Shown here: one piece after another, positions 36,151-46,889 of the stretch
Numbering within the stretch: the stretch's first letter is position 1
Layout: every line of letters starts with the position of its first letter
Source of the DNA: Mangifera indica
Taxonomy: Eukaryota; Streptophyta; Magnoliopsida; Sapindales; Anacardiaceae
Reading direction: 5' to 3'
Length of the DNA stretch: 64,000 bases
Assembly: GCF_011075055.1 (NCBI RefSeq)
Contig: NC_058147.1
Span: 14,632,001 to 14,696,000 of the forward strand
The notes under the pieces: generated by a model
Seen by the model: only the letters and a program-made list of their open reading frames with translations
Told to the model about the DNA's origin: nothing
The model's database searches: none
Made by a program: the position numbers and the translations under genes

Positions 36151-36841
36151 TTGTTTATTATTTGGTATATGTTTATAACTATTTGTTGATGTTACCAATT
36201 ACTACATTTCGTTCCCATTTATATAATATAATTGCAGTTGGTGGTCAAGTCAAAATTTGATAGCTTTTGTTGATTAAATTTGTTCACAAGATAAGATCAA
36301 AGTTTTATAAAATTTTGATTTTTGACAACGTGGGCATTAAAGTTTCCTTGTCGCATTTAAAATAAAAATATTAAATTAGAAGATTGCAGATAAGAAAGAT
36401 GAATTTTGAAAATTACGGTTTAGTATATCGTATATTTTATATGTTTAAATAATTATTGTATTTAAGTATTTTAATAAAATATATTAAGATGTTTTATTTA
36501 AATATATTTGTAAAATCATTGAATATAAATTAGTATATATTGGGTTAAATTAATATAAACATTTGCTTTTTATACCTTTAAAATATTTTTTATCTTAATT
36601 GTTAATTATATATTAAGTTTTTCTCTATGTTGCTAAATTAAGAAATTAATTAATTAAATTATAGTTTTAAGTTATTTTTTTATTGTCAATATATTTTTTA
36701 AAATATTTTTTTATGTTATATAATATTTTAATTAAAAATAAAAGTATTTTTGTAAAAAAAAAAATCAATAAATAAAAATAAGATTGTAAAAAAGGTAAAA
36801 TTACATTAATAATTTTGTGATATTTAATGTGAAAGCATTAA
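36151..36841. other. AT-rich intergenic spacer
   Basis: Only AT-rich sequence with short runs of A and T. No open frame, RNA gene or clear repeat was recognised. Confidence 0.5.
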
Positions 36842-37373
36842 TAAGGGTGTGTTTTATCGAAGTAATGTTTTATTATTAAAATTAAAAAATAAATTTTAAA
36901 ATAGATTATCTAGAAAATTACTAATACAAACAATTATTATATTTGATAAAATTTGGTATAAGTTTGTTTATAGTTAATAAAAGAATATTAATATATTATT
37001 TTACTTAAATATATTTGAGAATAATTATTCTAAAATATTTTTTATGTTACTTTTTATATTAATTGAAAATGTGGTTATTTTTATTCTAAAAAATTAATAA
37101 ATAAAAATATAATTACAATAAAATCATTGGTAATATTTTAATACCTAAGTTAGAGGTGGTAATTAAATTATCTCTTATATTACTTATCGCATCACTATTT
37201 GTAATAGAATATTACTAAAATTTTTTATTACCTCAAAACCGAATAAAATAGTATTAATAATAAAAGATAGATTATCCAAATATTTTTATATTAATTATTA
37301 TATCATCTATTATTAATAATAAAAGATAAATGACTAAAATAATTAAAAATTATTCTCAGTCAAACGTTCCCTA
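36842..37373. mobile_element. Possible MITE with imperfect terminal inverted repeats
   Basis: The left end, AAGGGTGTGTTTTATCGAAG, and the reverse complement of the right end, AGGGAACGTTTGACTGAG, share an AGGG...GTTT core, and both run into AT-rich arms full of ATTATT and AATAAT words. The AGGG-type end and size of about 530 bp recall hAT-like MITEs in plants. No convincing 8-bp duplication was found. Confidence 0.4.
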
Positions 37374-37566
37374 AACTGATCATGTATAATCAAATAATGA
37401 AAATTTTAATATAATTACAGCAATAACATAAGTCATTTTATATTAAATTTTTATTGTTAAAATAAATTATAAAAAGACAATTTGATAAATATTTATCAAT
37501 TTATTATGTTATAAATTTGAATTATATATTAATAGTTTAGGGATTTATATCATTTTTGAAATCTTA

Positions 37567-37575
37567 AAAAGAAAT
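37567..37575 (+). repeat. Left 9-bp target duplication AAAAGAAAT
   Basis: AAAAGAAAT directly precedes the terminal GGCC of the palindromic element and is repeated exactly at 38373-38381. Nine bases is the usual Mutator-family duplication length. Confidence 0.85.
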
Positions 37576-38372
37576 GGCCAAAGGACTATTGCCACCCAAA
37601 CTATGCTGAATCCTCAAAGTTCCCTTCGTTAACTTTGAAAATATCATTTACCCACCCATAGCCGATTAAATTTAACAGAACTCTAATATCTGAAAATTTA
37701 ATCTCATTTTCCCCCCAAAAGTTTAAAAACTAACATTTTTTTTCCTAAGCTAAATTTGAAAAGATCACATTTCCCTCCCCTAGAGTTTAGTTTCAAAATC
37801 CGTTCACTTTCTCTGACACCATCGCCGGCCGTCTCTCCCTCCCGACGGTTTCTCTTCCATTGACGATCCACCCCAACTCCACCCCAATTCATCCAGCGCC
37901 GAGAGACATCGTATGAGAAGAGAAATTGTCTTCCCAAACGATAAAGACGAGATCGATCGATCTCGTCTTCATCGTCTAGGAAGATGATTTCTCTTCCCAG
38001 ACGACGTCTCTCGGCACTGGATGAATTGGGGTGGAGTTGGGGTGGGTCGTCGGTGGAAGAGAAATCGTCGGGAGGGAGAGAGGGCCAACGATGACACCAG
38101 AGAAAGTGAACAGGTTTTGAAATAAACCCTAGGGGGGGAATGCGATCTTTTTAAACTTAGCTTAGGGGAGAAAAGTTAGTTTTTTTAATTTTGGGGGGGG
38201 GGGGAAATAAAATCATATTGAAGTTTATTTTTAATATTAAATATTAAATAATAATTTTATCCTTAAAATTAATAGATTTAAACTGTCATGGATGGGTAAA
38301 TGATATTTTCAAAGTTAACGAGAGAAACTCTAAGAATTTAGCATAGTTTGGGTGGGAAATAATCCTTTGGCC
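37576..38372. mobile_element. 797-bp near-palindromic Mutator-like foldback element
   Basis: Both ends read GGCCAAAGGA(C/T)TATT inward. The arms pair over about 390 bp each, including GC-rich text such as CCCAACTCCACCCCAATTCA on the left (37872-37891) and its complement on the right (38022-38041). The centre is a perfect 26-bp palindrome at 37944-37969 built on GATCGATCGATC. A perfect 9-bp direct repeat flanks it. No transposase is encoded, and the short minus-strand frame at 37704-37937 is a by-product of arm composition. A poly-G run sits at about 38196-38207. Long terminal repeats, a 9-bp duplication and no coding capacity fit a non-autonomous Mutator-like element. Confidence 0.85.
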
Positions 38373-38381
38373 AAAAGAAAT
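38373..38381 (+). repeat. Right 9-bp target duplication AAAAGAAAT
   Basis: Identical to 37567-37575 and adjacent to the right end GGCC of the palindromic element. Confidence 0.85.
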
Positions 38382-39480
38382 TTTGTTATTTGATTGGGAG
38401 ATAAGTCCCCTTACTGAGAAACATAATTTGAATGCGAACATGAATATGAATTTATTTGGGTTTCCAATAAAATTTCCGTCAATTTTGCTTCCATCTCTTC
38501 TCAATAATGATTTGATGAAACATCAAGTGCTTTTATCGTCAAATTAAGATCAATTTGACATGCTGGACCACACGAACGTGTCAAGCATTATAATTATGTT
38601 TTACTTCTGTTCATCCTTGGTATGGCAAATCATACTAATGATAAATACATCAAATTATGATATATAATTTAGTATATATATATATATATTAAGGTGGTTG
38701 GATCGATTACTTGTGACTTATGTTTATCATTATATTATTTTGTTTTAATTTAATTTTTGCACAAGACAAAATGTAACACATATATATGTAGCAAAACTAT
38801 TTTAGTCATTTAATTTATAATGATGCATTTGAATTACAAAAAATGACTACACATTGAAAATTAAAGTTATGCCCTTTTGTATTATTTTAGGTGAACGATA
38901 TGAATCTCATGTCATATGAAATAATTAAAGAAGCTAAATGACCATTCATCTAGGATGAATGATCGCTCTAGTAGTTAACTGATTTAAAATCTATATAAAC
39001 AAGGCATTACATGTCTTGCACTATAGCATTATCTGATAATACATACCTTCTACATTAAACTTATTTGATATTTGTGTGGTTTTATTTCACTGAACCATAA
39101 AGATTCTAATGACTTAAAGAAGATTTTACTTCAAACTCATCAGTTGGGAGACAAGGTGTTGGAAAATTTTAAACAAACACGCCAATATTCAGTTGGGAGA
39201 TAAGGTGTTGGAAAATTTAAGATAAACATGCCAATATTCTATAATTTGTAATTCTGTAAAATTTTTATGGTGTGCTCGTATTGTGCTCTGCTCACGTGGA
39301 TGGTTCATAGAGGTTATGACAATTAGTCATTTCTCCACAACACAATTTGCATATGTGCATTGTCATTTTAATTGTATATTGGGAGACATCATAATTCTTA
39401 CGCTTGTTATGCTTCTGTATATTTCTGAGAAGAGAAACATAAGAGAAAATGCATTATCACTTTGTTGGGTGCAGTTTTGA
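38382..39480. other. Intergenic spacer with a small tandem duplication
   Basis: No gene was recognised. A (TA)n run lies near 38677-38688, and a 49-bp tandem duplication occurs at 39141-39238. The open frame at 39283-39480 has no recognisable similarity or domain pattern. Confidence 0.5.
39141..39238 (+). repeat. 49-bp direct tandem duplication
   Basis: CAGTTGGGAGACAAGGTGTT at 39141 recurs at 39190 with one change, and both units continue to GCCAATATT. The two units differ at about five positions. Confidence 0.88.
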
Positions 39481-40733
39481 ACATATATATAAAAGTCCAA
39501 TTACCACCTAAATGCCATGTAATTGTCCTTTGGCAGTTTTAATGAAACTAGAGCAGGTTTACAAGTTATGGGTGGACTCAGACCTAATGTCTCCTACTCA
39601 CACATAATGAAAGACTTGAAATAAATATTTAGACACATAAATCTCATACGACAGTATATTTCATACTTGCAAATGTATTATGTGACTTCACGAGTTACTT
39701 GCACTTGAGAGCCTATTATTATGAATTTGTTAGGAATAACATAACCATTTCAACTTAAATAAAATATAATAAAGCGTTAGACTCGAAGTAACCCATACTT
39801 ATTTAATAACACTGGCTCCCTTTAATCCCTCATTTATCATTATGTTATTTTTCTATGTATCTATGATAAAGTCTATTCTCCAAAATGAGTGACAAGATCG
39901 ATTGGTCAATAGACACGTAATATATAAATTTTTCTCTTATACTTGAAATTCTCAATTTAAACTTTGTTACTTTTCTAGTCATGTTCGATAGATCGAATCG
40001 TATGTGCCTATAGGTATCAAGCTAAAATAGCAATACTAAGAGTAAAGTTTGAATAACAACAAAGAGTTTAAGGGTACCAACATGAAGTAAACCTTATAAA
40101 GTCTTACACAATGAGGAATTAGAGTTCATCCTTTCACTACTTTAAATGGTCGTCTTACTTATGCACATATGCTATCAATCATGTACTATAGTATGTATTT
40201 TTCATAAATGTGATTACTTCAACACTGTAGAGATCTTAGTTCAGTCGCTACATTCAACATCTATCTTGAGTTCTTAATCATTTTCACACTTATAGTATTC
40301 ATTCTTATTAAGAACTCATGTTTAACATTCACAAATTATTTGGATGTGGGAAATCCAAATCGGTCATTATTAAATGTATCTATTCGTGACCTCTTCTTGA
40401 TTGTTTATCAAGACAACATTTCAAATTTTACAATTCTTTTCTTGAGAAATTTGTCTCCCATTGGTATGTCCTCTCAATGCCCTTTTTTTTTCTCAAGAAT
40501 TATGTCTTATCTTTACTAGCTTTCTCATCGCCAAAGGCGATTGCTCATGTGAGTGAGTCAATCTCTAACTTATGTGACATTGTAATCTTGTTGAGATTTC
40601 AAATAAAAGTGATGTGTATACAGTGAAAGCCCAATAATTTTGAGAAGTAAATTCAAAACAAAAATGAATTTGAATTCATGGTTTTTTACATTGTGTCTCT
40701 AGTGCAATATATAAGCTCAACAAGTTATCAATC
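39481..40733 (-). repeat. Probable LTR region of a second Ty1/copia family (F)
   Basis: Non-coding sequence next to the RNase H end of copia remnant F, in the place of its 3' LTR. A possible right end CAATCACA at about 40733 is followed by a weak polypurine-like complement. It does not resemble the LTRs of copies B, C or D. The left boundary could not be located, so the start given is an estimate. Confidence 0.4.
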
Positions 40734-40744
40734 ACAATCTACAT

Positions 40745-42950
40745 AATCTAAGAGATTTAACATGTGTAAGATATACATTTCTTGGACCAAGTTTGGTGAA
40801 AGGATTAATGACCATTCAATGCGTAGAAATATATTGTACGCTCACTTCTCTCTTGGAAATAATGTCTCTTACAAACTTGTGTCTAGTATTGATATGTTTG
40901 ATTATGATATAAAATTTGGGATCTTTTTGAGAAAGCTATCCTATTTTGATTATGACAACGGATAACTATTACTCCAATAATATTGTCCTGTTTATCTAAA
41001 TTCATGAAGAATCTTATTAACCAAAACAGTTTCTTGCACAATCATTGAACATGCTATATACTTAGCCTTTATTGTAAATAAGACTACATATGTTTAGTTC
41101 TTATCACTTCAAGATACAAACCCTTTTGGAGTAAGAAAACATAGTCAGAAATTGATTTGTGTTGTTTAAATCATTTCCCTAATTGACATAAAAAAGGCTA
41201 ATCAAACACAAATTCGATCCTTAACAACATAAACAACAATCCACAACACCTTTTAGATATATCAATATCCTCTTGACAACCTTTTAATGCTTTTCTCAAG
41301 ATTTGACTCATATTGACTAACTAGCTTGACAACAAAAAATAAATGTCTGAGCATGCACACATATACATAATACATTCGATAACATTTGAATAGGTAACTA
41401 TTGACATTTCTCTACTTTCATTTTAAGTTATGGGACATATTTCTTGACTCAATAATTTACCATTTGACGCAGGAGTATCATCAGGCTTATAGTTTATCAT
41501 ATTGAATCGTTCTAGAATCTTTTAAATATTATACTTTTGTGACCAAGTCAAAAGTTTCCTTGCATAATTTCTTTGGATTTTAATTCATAGTATGTAATCT
41601 CTTTACCTACATCCTTCAGGTAAAAAACATGGACAACTTTCCTTTAATGGCTATCACTTACTCCATATCATTTCTAACTATCAACACATCATCACATACA
41701 AAGATATAATTGCAAATTTGTCATCAGATTTCATTACATAGACACAGTGGTCATATTTAATCATCATAAAGTCATATAATGTTCTTGAAGCTTGCACATT
41801 TTACGCTTTTAACCTGTAACAATGAGATTTATATATCGTTTTATGTAGGTTTCTTTGTCAAGTTCTCCAATAAGGAAAGTTGTCTTGACATTCATTTGAT
41901 GCAATTCTAAATTTAAATGTATTACTACAGCTAGAATCAAATAGATTGAAGTGAAATTTTTTAATTGGTGAAAATGCTTTTCAGTAATCTATACTTCCTG
42001 GTTGAGTATAGTTTTTTGTCACAAGGCAAAATTATATTTATCTATTAAACCATCCACCTTACGATTGATTTAAGGAATCCATTTGTTCTTAATAAATTTT
42101 TGACCCAGTGATTGGTCAACCAAAACTCTAGACTTGGTTTGTTTTTAGGTATTTCATCTTTTCTTCCAGTGCATCTTGCCATTTTTCTTTGTCAAGGGAT
42201 GAGACAACTATTTCTATAATTTTAGGCTCTTCATCATCTAGGGAAGTGATAATGAAAACCTAGTTTTTCATTTCAAAAATGTCACTAGGGTACTTTCATA
42301 CGTCCATTCCTACGCAATTTATTATCATTACTCCTACTAGCTGAAATAGATTGAAGCTTAATCTCAATGCTCTCCTTAGATTGAGATGGGTGAAATAAAC
42401 AATTAAGGATCATTGCTCCCACTGTCTAGAAAAAGTATAGGTATTATTTTTTAATACTCAACTAATGGTCATTGAGATGTACCTATTCTTATTCTTCTTT
42501 CATCTCATGTAGATGAAACCTTTATCAACATCATCCCTATTAGGAAAAATATTCTCTACGAATGTAGCATCTTTTGATATAATTTCAGTTAATCTTCCAG
42601 TGAAATCCTCCCTAATGAACACTTATCCTTTGAAGTGTTTAATGTATCTTATAAAGATACATTACTTTTCTCTTGGCACAAATTTTCCATACTTATGGGA
42701 AAAGTAATGGATAAATACTGCAAACCATTAAGGGTGCAATATTAACTCTAGTTTTCTACTTGTCCATAATTCATAGGAAGTGGAAGTAATTGATTTAGTA
42801 GGAACTTGGTTAAGTATATAGATAATAATTAACATTACATTATCACAAAGTGACATTGATGTTTTGCTTATGCCATTGTTAACCTAACCATCTCTAATAG
42901 AATTCAATTTCTCTTTTTCGCTACACTATTTTGTTGTGGATTGCCATTCT
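40745..42950 (-). pseudogene. Ty1/copia pol remnant of a different family (F)
   Basis: The minus-strand order is integrase C-terminus (about 42930-42850, with TPQQN-type and KKR remnants), RT (about 42150-41400), then RNase H down to about 40750. The RT active-site pair is intact as CDD (codons 41688-41693). The sequence is clearly not the A-E family: the corresponding stretches of copies B and C read differently. Many frameshifts and stops are present. Gag, the integrase core and the 5' LTR are missing on the right, where copy D begins. Confidence 0.65.
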
Positions 42951-42959
42951 ATTTATTTT

Positions 42960-44770
42960 TCATTACTTAGTTACTTGAACTTTGGAAGTTTACTTAAGCC
43001 CATAAATTGACTTTTATAGTTTACATATTTTATTAGCCTGTCCAGCAAGAATGAAACTATCGGGTTGTTCTATATAGACATCCTCTACAAGGTTACCATT
43101 TAGAAGGGCAATTTTGACATCCATCTAAAACATTTCATAGTTAAGGTATGCAATAACAGTGAGCATGATCCTAATAGACTTAAACATAATGACTAGTAAA
43201 AAGGTTTCATCATAGTTATTGTCATATTTTTGTGTGAAACCTTTGGCAACCAATTGTGCTTTATAGGTATGCATGTTACTTTCCATGTCAATTTTCTTTT
43301 TGAAAACCCATTTGCACTATACAAGTTTTACTCCTTCAGGTGCATCCATTAGATTCCATACTTAGATTTTGTACATGGAGTCTATTTCAGATTTTATGGC
43401 GTCCAATCATTTATTAGAATTTGGACTCGAGACAATGTTATTATAAGTCTTAGTTTGTCATCAGAGATGACCAATACATCCCTATATTGATTCATAAGAA
43501 AACCAAAATTTTCTGGCTTACAATGTATTCGTATAGATCTATGTAGCTCTTTTATGTTTTGAGGTTGTTCCTTTTGAGGTTAAGAAACTTCTTTATGATC
43601 AATAATCAATGATGACACATCATCTTCTCTGACATCTATGGTATCTTGTGGTATAAAAACTTCACCAAGTTCCACCTTCTTCTTATTGGTCACTTGAGAA
43701 TAAATTCTTTCTCAAAGAACACGCTGGTATGAGCAACAAAAACTTTTCGCTCTTTTAAGTGGTAGAAGCAATATCCTTTAGTTTTCTTTAAAGACCCTAT
43801 AAAGATACACTTTTTAGACTTAGTGTGTAGGTTGTTTGAAGTCAATTTTTTGACATAAGTTTCATAACTTTAAATCCTTAAGTATTTTAGATTAGGTGAC
43901 TCAAATGAAGTTTTATCCGTAAATTTATATGGGACATATTCAGTGTGCAATTAGCAGTCTTTAGGGCATGTCCCTAGAAAGACATAGGTAAATCGATAAA
44001 ACTCATCATGAACTTGATTATTTCCACTAAGGTCCTATTCCTCTGTTCAAATGCACTATTATGTTATGGTTTACCAGAAAGAGTGAGTTGAGAGACTATC
44101 CCATGTTCCTTTAGGTATCCTTTGAATTCAGCACTTAGGTATTCACCTCTTCTATCGTTTAGAAGGATTTTGATTTGTTTTTGAAGTTGCTTTTCTACTT
44201 CGGTCTTGAATCTTTGAATTTGTCAAAGCATTCATACTTGTGTTTCAACAAAAACATATAGTGATATCTATCGTCATAGACCCATACATATTATTATGAA
44301 TGATCTCTAATAGTTTAGTTGCTTTTTCACTATGTCTAGTGAAAAGTGCTTTGACTATCTTACCAAATAGGCATGATTTATATTCACCATAAGATTGAAA
44401 TTCAAATGATTACAAGACTCTTTATTCAAAAAGTTTTAATATATATTTTAGACCTATATGGCCTGGCTTGTAATACCATAGATATGTGGTATTTAGTTAT
44501 TTTGTTTTCAAAAGTTTATTATTTTGCACGTTAAGAATTTTATTATCCAATTTTAGAATGTATGAACCATTATACAAATCAGCCGTTCCATAAAGAATAT
44601 TATTAAAGCTAATAGTTAGAGTACTATTAGTAATAAAAAATGAATATCCTTCCTTTTCTAAAACAGACATAGAAATTAAATTTCTAGAAACAGATGAAAT
44701 ATAATAGTAGTTATTTGATTCTAAAACAAGCCTAATGGCTAACATAAGATGATAAATTCCTACGGCTAAT
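42960..44770 (-). pseudogene. Ty1/copia RT N-terminus, integrase and pre-integrase, copy D
   Basis: The minus strand shows GAG-pre-integrase at 44745-44497 (NYYYISSVSRNLISMSVLEK and a YILKLDNKIL motif), integrase at about 44370-44000, a spacer, and the first part of RT at about 43560-42970. The element stops before the RT active site, so the YVDD region, RNase H and 3' LTR are absent. The alignment to copy C (for example 12314-12345) starts again at about 42990. Confidence 0.8.
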
Positions 44771-44949
44771 ATAGCAACACGTGCTCTATTTCTAACTCAT
44801 AGGTCAATCTCTCATTAGGCAAGTAATCTATTGTGCCATAGTTCCTGTATATCAGAACAAATATAAGAACCACATCTTATATCTACAACCTAGGATAAGC
44901 AAGGAGAATAGTATATCTCAATGACAAACACACTTAAAGTAAAGGTTCT

Positions 44950-45650
44950 AGTTGCCTTCTTATTCTTATTCTCTAGAAAGGCCTTGTAATATCTCTTCAA
45001 GTGACCAACTTTGCCATAATTGAAATAGTCAACCTTCCCTTTCCCTACACCGCCTGTCGACTAAGTAGCAGTATCAGGTTACTTTCTTTGCCTTGGGTTT
45101 AGCCTTAGCCTTGGCCTTGCATTTGCCTTTAGCTTTGGTTTTCAGTGTTTTAACCATAAGCATGTTATTTGAAGTTACCATTCGTACCTCTTGTTTAGCT
45201 TGCCTGAACATATACAAGAACTCCTCCAAGGATTTTTCCTTCTCATATAGGTTAAAATTCATAATGAAATTAGCTCACGATTTAGGGAGGGATTTCAACA
45301 CCAAGTCCATGGCAAGCTCATTATCCATGATGAAGCCCAAGATTGCCAACCTCTCAATATAACTAATCATCTTAACCATAAGAGGGCCAACTTGTCCTCT
45401 ATTGAAAAGTTTGTAATCAAACATAACACTTGTTACCTCATATCATTCAGCCATCGCATGAGTGCCATATAACTCTCAAAGGTGAGCAAGTATGGATAGA
45501 GCATCCATTTCCTCATTTTGTCTTTGAAGCTCAAGTGTTATGGAAGTTAGCATGAGACACTAAACTTCCACAAAATCATCAAGATATTTGTTGAAAATAT
45601 CTTTCTCTGTTAGGTTGGCATCGGAAGTAGGTTCTTTGGGCAACGACCTT
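44950..45650 (-). pseudogene. gag: Ty1/copia gag of copy D
   Basis: The minus strand at about 45640-45074 encodes the UBN2-type Gag core, then a Lys/Ala-rich tail (KAKGKCKAKAKAKPKAKK, 45262-45074 frame). A decayed zinc-knuckle remnant lies near 45020-44960. NFNLYEKEKSLEEFLYMFRQ aligns with the NFNLNKK region of copy C. Stops split the upstream half. The basic tail likely bound RNA in the living element. Confidence 0.72.
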
Positions 45651-46875
45651 TCAAAGATCTAAAGATTTTGCACCAATCAGTAAAGTTGCTTCCATCTAGC
45701 CAATTTTTTTTTTTTTTTTTAAGAATTGATTGATAAGTTAGGTTTGATATGGTGATTATTTGATCTACAATTTATAGATAAAGATAATAGGTAATTTTAT
45801 TCATAATTAATATTCATTGTAATTATGGATTTAATTAATTAAAATGCTCTAACTATTTTTCTCAAGACATTAGCTCTCATTATTGTACTTAAAAAGCTTT
45901 GATGAACTTTCTAATGGACCGAGATCCCATCGCATTAATTCTCCCTTTCACTTTGGTGATCAAGTTCGAATAATCGAATAGGTAAATTTCAAATTAATCA
46001 CCAAAAGCCAATGAACTCAAGCTAAGTTTTGCCCCCAACAAATCATGTATCCTCAAATGTGACTCTTAATGTCAACAAGGTGGATACTATATATCATCTT
46101 GCATCGACAAATGCATTCTCTACTCATGCTTCTAATATACTTCACCTTCACTTTGTCGAGCAAGTAAATTACACTAGTTAAATTGAACCCAATATGAACA
46201 TCTCTTAATTTTTCACCTGACAGAAGTGTACTATTCACTTTTGACAAAAAGAGTTCCAACGAATAAGGGCTTAATTAGTGTATCATATTAAAAGACACTA
46301 ATTTAATCTTAGATTTAATATTTAAATTGAGGGTTTTTAATTAATTGGTCTTATCGGATTTTATGTTGTATGTTAGGTGATATCTGAAAAATTATAACCA
46401 TTCACATCCATCTAATAAAACTTATTAGTACATAGCCATAACTAATATCGAACCCCTTGAGCTAAAAGCAGTTTGATTGGTTAACTTAGGTGAATATTTT
46501 GTCTTTGAGTCTTCGTTTGATTGGTCAACCCAAACAGGTGTCATCTAATGATGCACCAATTGGTGAATATTTTGTCTTCAAGTCTTCGTCTGATTGGTCA
46601 ACCCAGACAGGTATCATTTGGTTACACTCTAGCCCGTACCTTAGGAATAGGATAGGGCAAAAGCTGCCCTACCACTTTCTAGTGGTTAGAGCTCAGGCTA
46701 TCGCTTGCATTGACTTGTAGGATGGTTTCTATCCAGGTGCATGTTGCCAAGTAGAGCAACCTTGTTGTGCGTGATATCACATTGTTTGGTTTTGATTATT
46801 TATCAATTATATACTACTATATATAAATATAATCAAAGTTTGCGAGAATATTTTCATGAAAATATGCCTAACAGT
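45651..46875 (-). other. Untranslated leader of copia copy D, with an internal repeat
   Basis: The gag-proximal half (about 45651-46510) is shared with the leaders of copies B and C. The remainder up to the primer site is longer than in C and contains a duplicated segment at 46488-46617. The open frame at 46490-46720 simply reads across these repeats and shows no known protein pattern. Confidence 0.55.
46488..46617 (+). repeat. Two direct repeats of about 55 bp in the copy D leader
   Basis: A segment starting TGAATATTTTGTCTT and ending CAGGTGTCAT (46488-46543) is repeated at 46562-46617 with a few changes. Both copies contain GATTGGTCAACCCA. The period is 74 bp. Confidence 0.85.
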
Positions 46876-46888
46876 GGTTGTGATACCA
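46876..46888 (-). promoter_or_regulatory. Primer binding site of copy D, Met-type
   Basis: On the minus strand this reads TGGTATCACAACC, adjacent to the LTR end. The first eight bases fit the initiator-Met site. Confidence 0.7.
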
Positions 46889-46889
46889 C

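Noticed and set aside
37704..37937. 77-codon minus-strand frame in the palindromic element as a transposase
   Set aside because: No Mutator transposase motif is seen, and the element is too short for one. The frame arises from the GC-rich arm and is best seen as a possible captured fragment.
46490..46720. 76-codon frame in the copy D leader
   Set aside because: It reads through two direct repeats, and its two halves are repeat copies of each other. No gag or pol similarity was seen.
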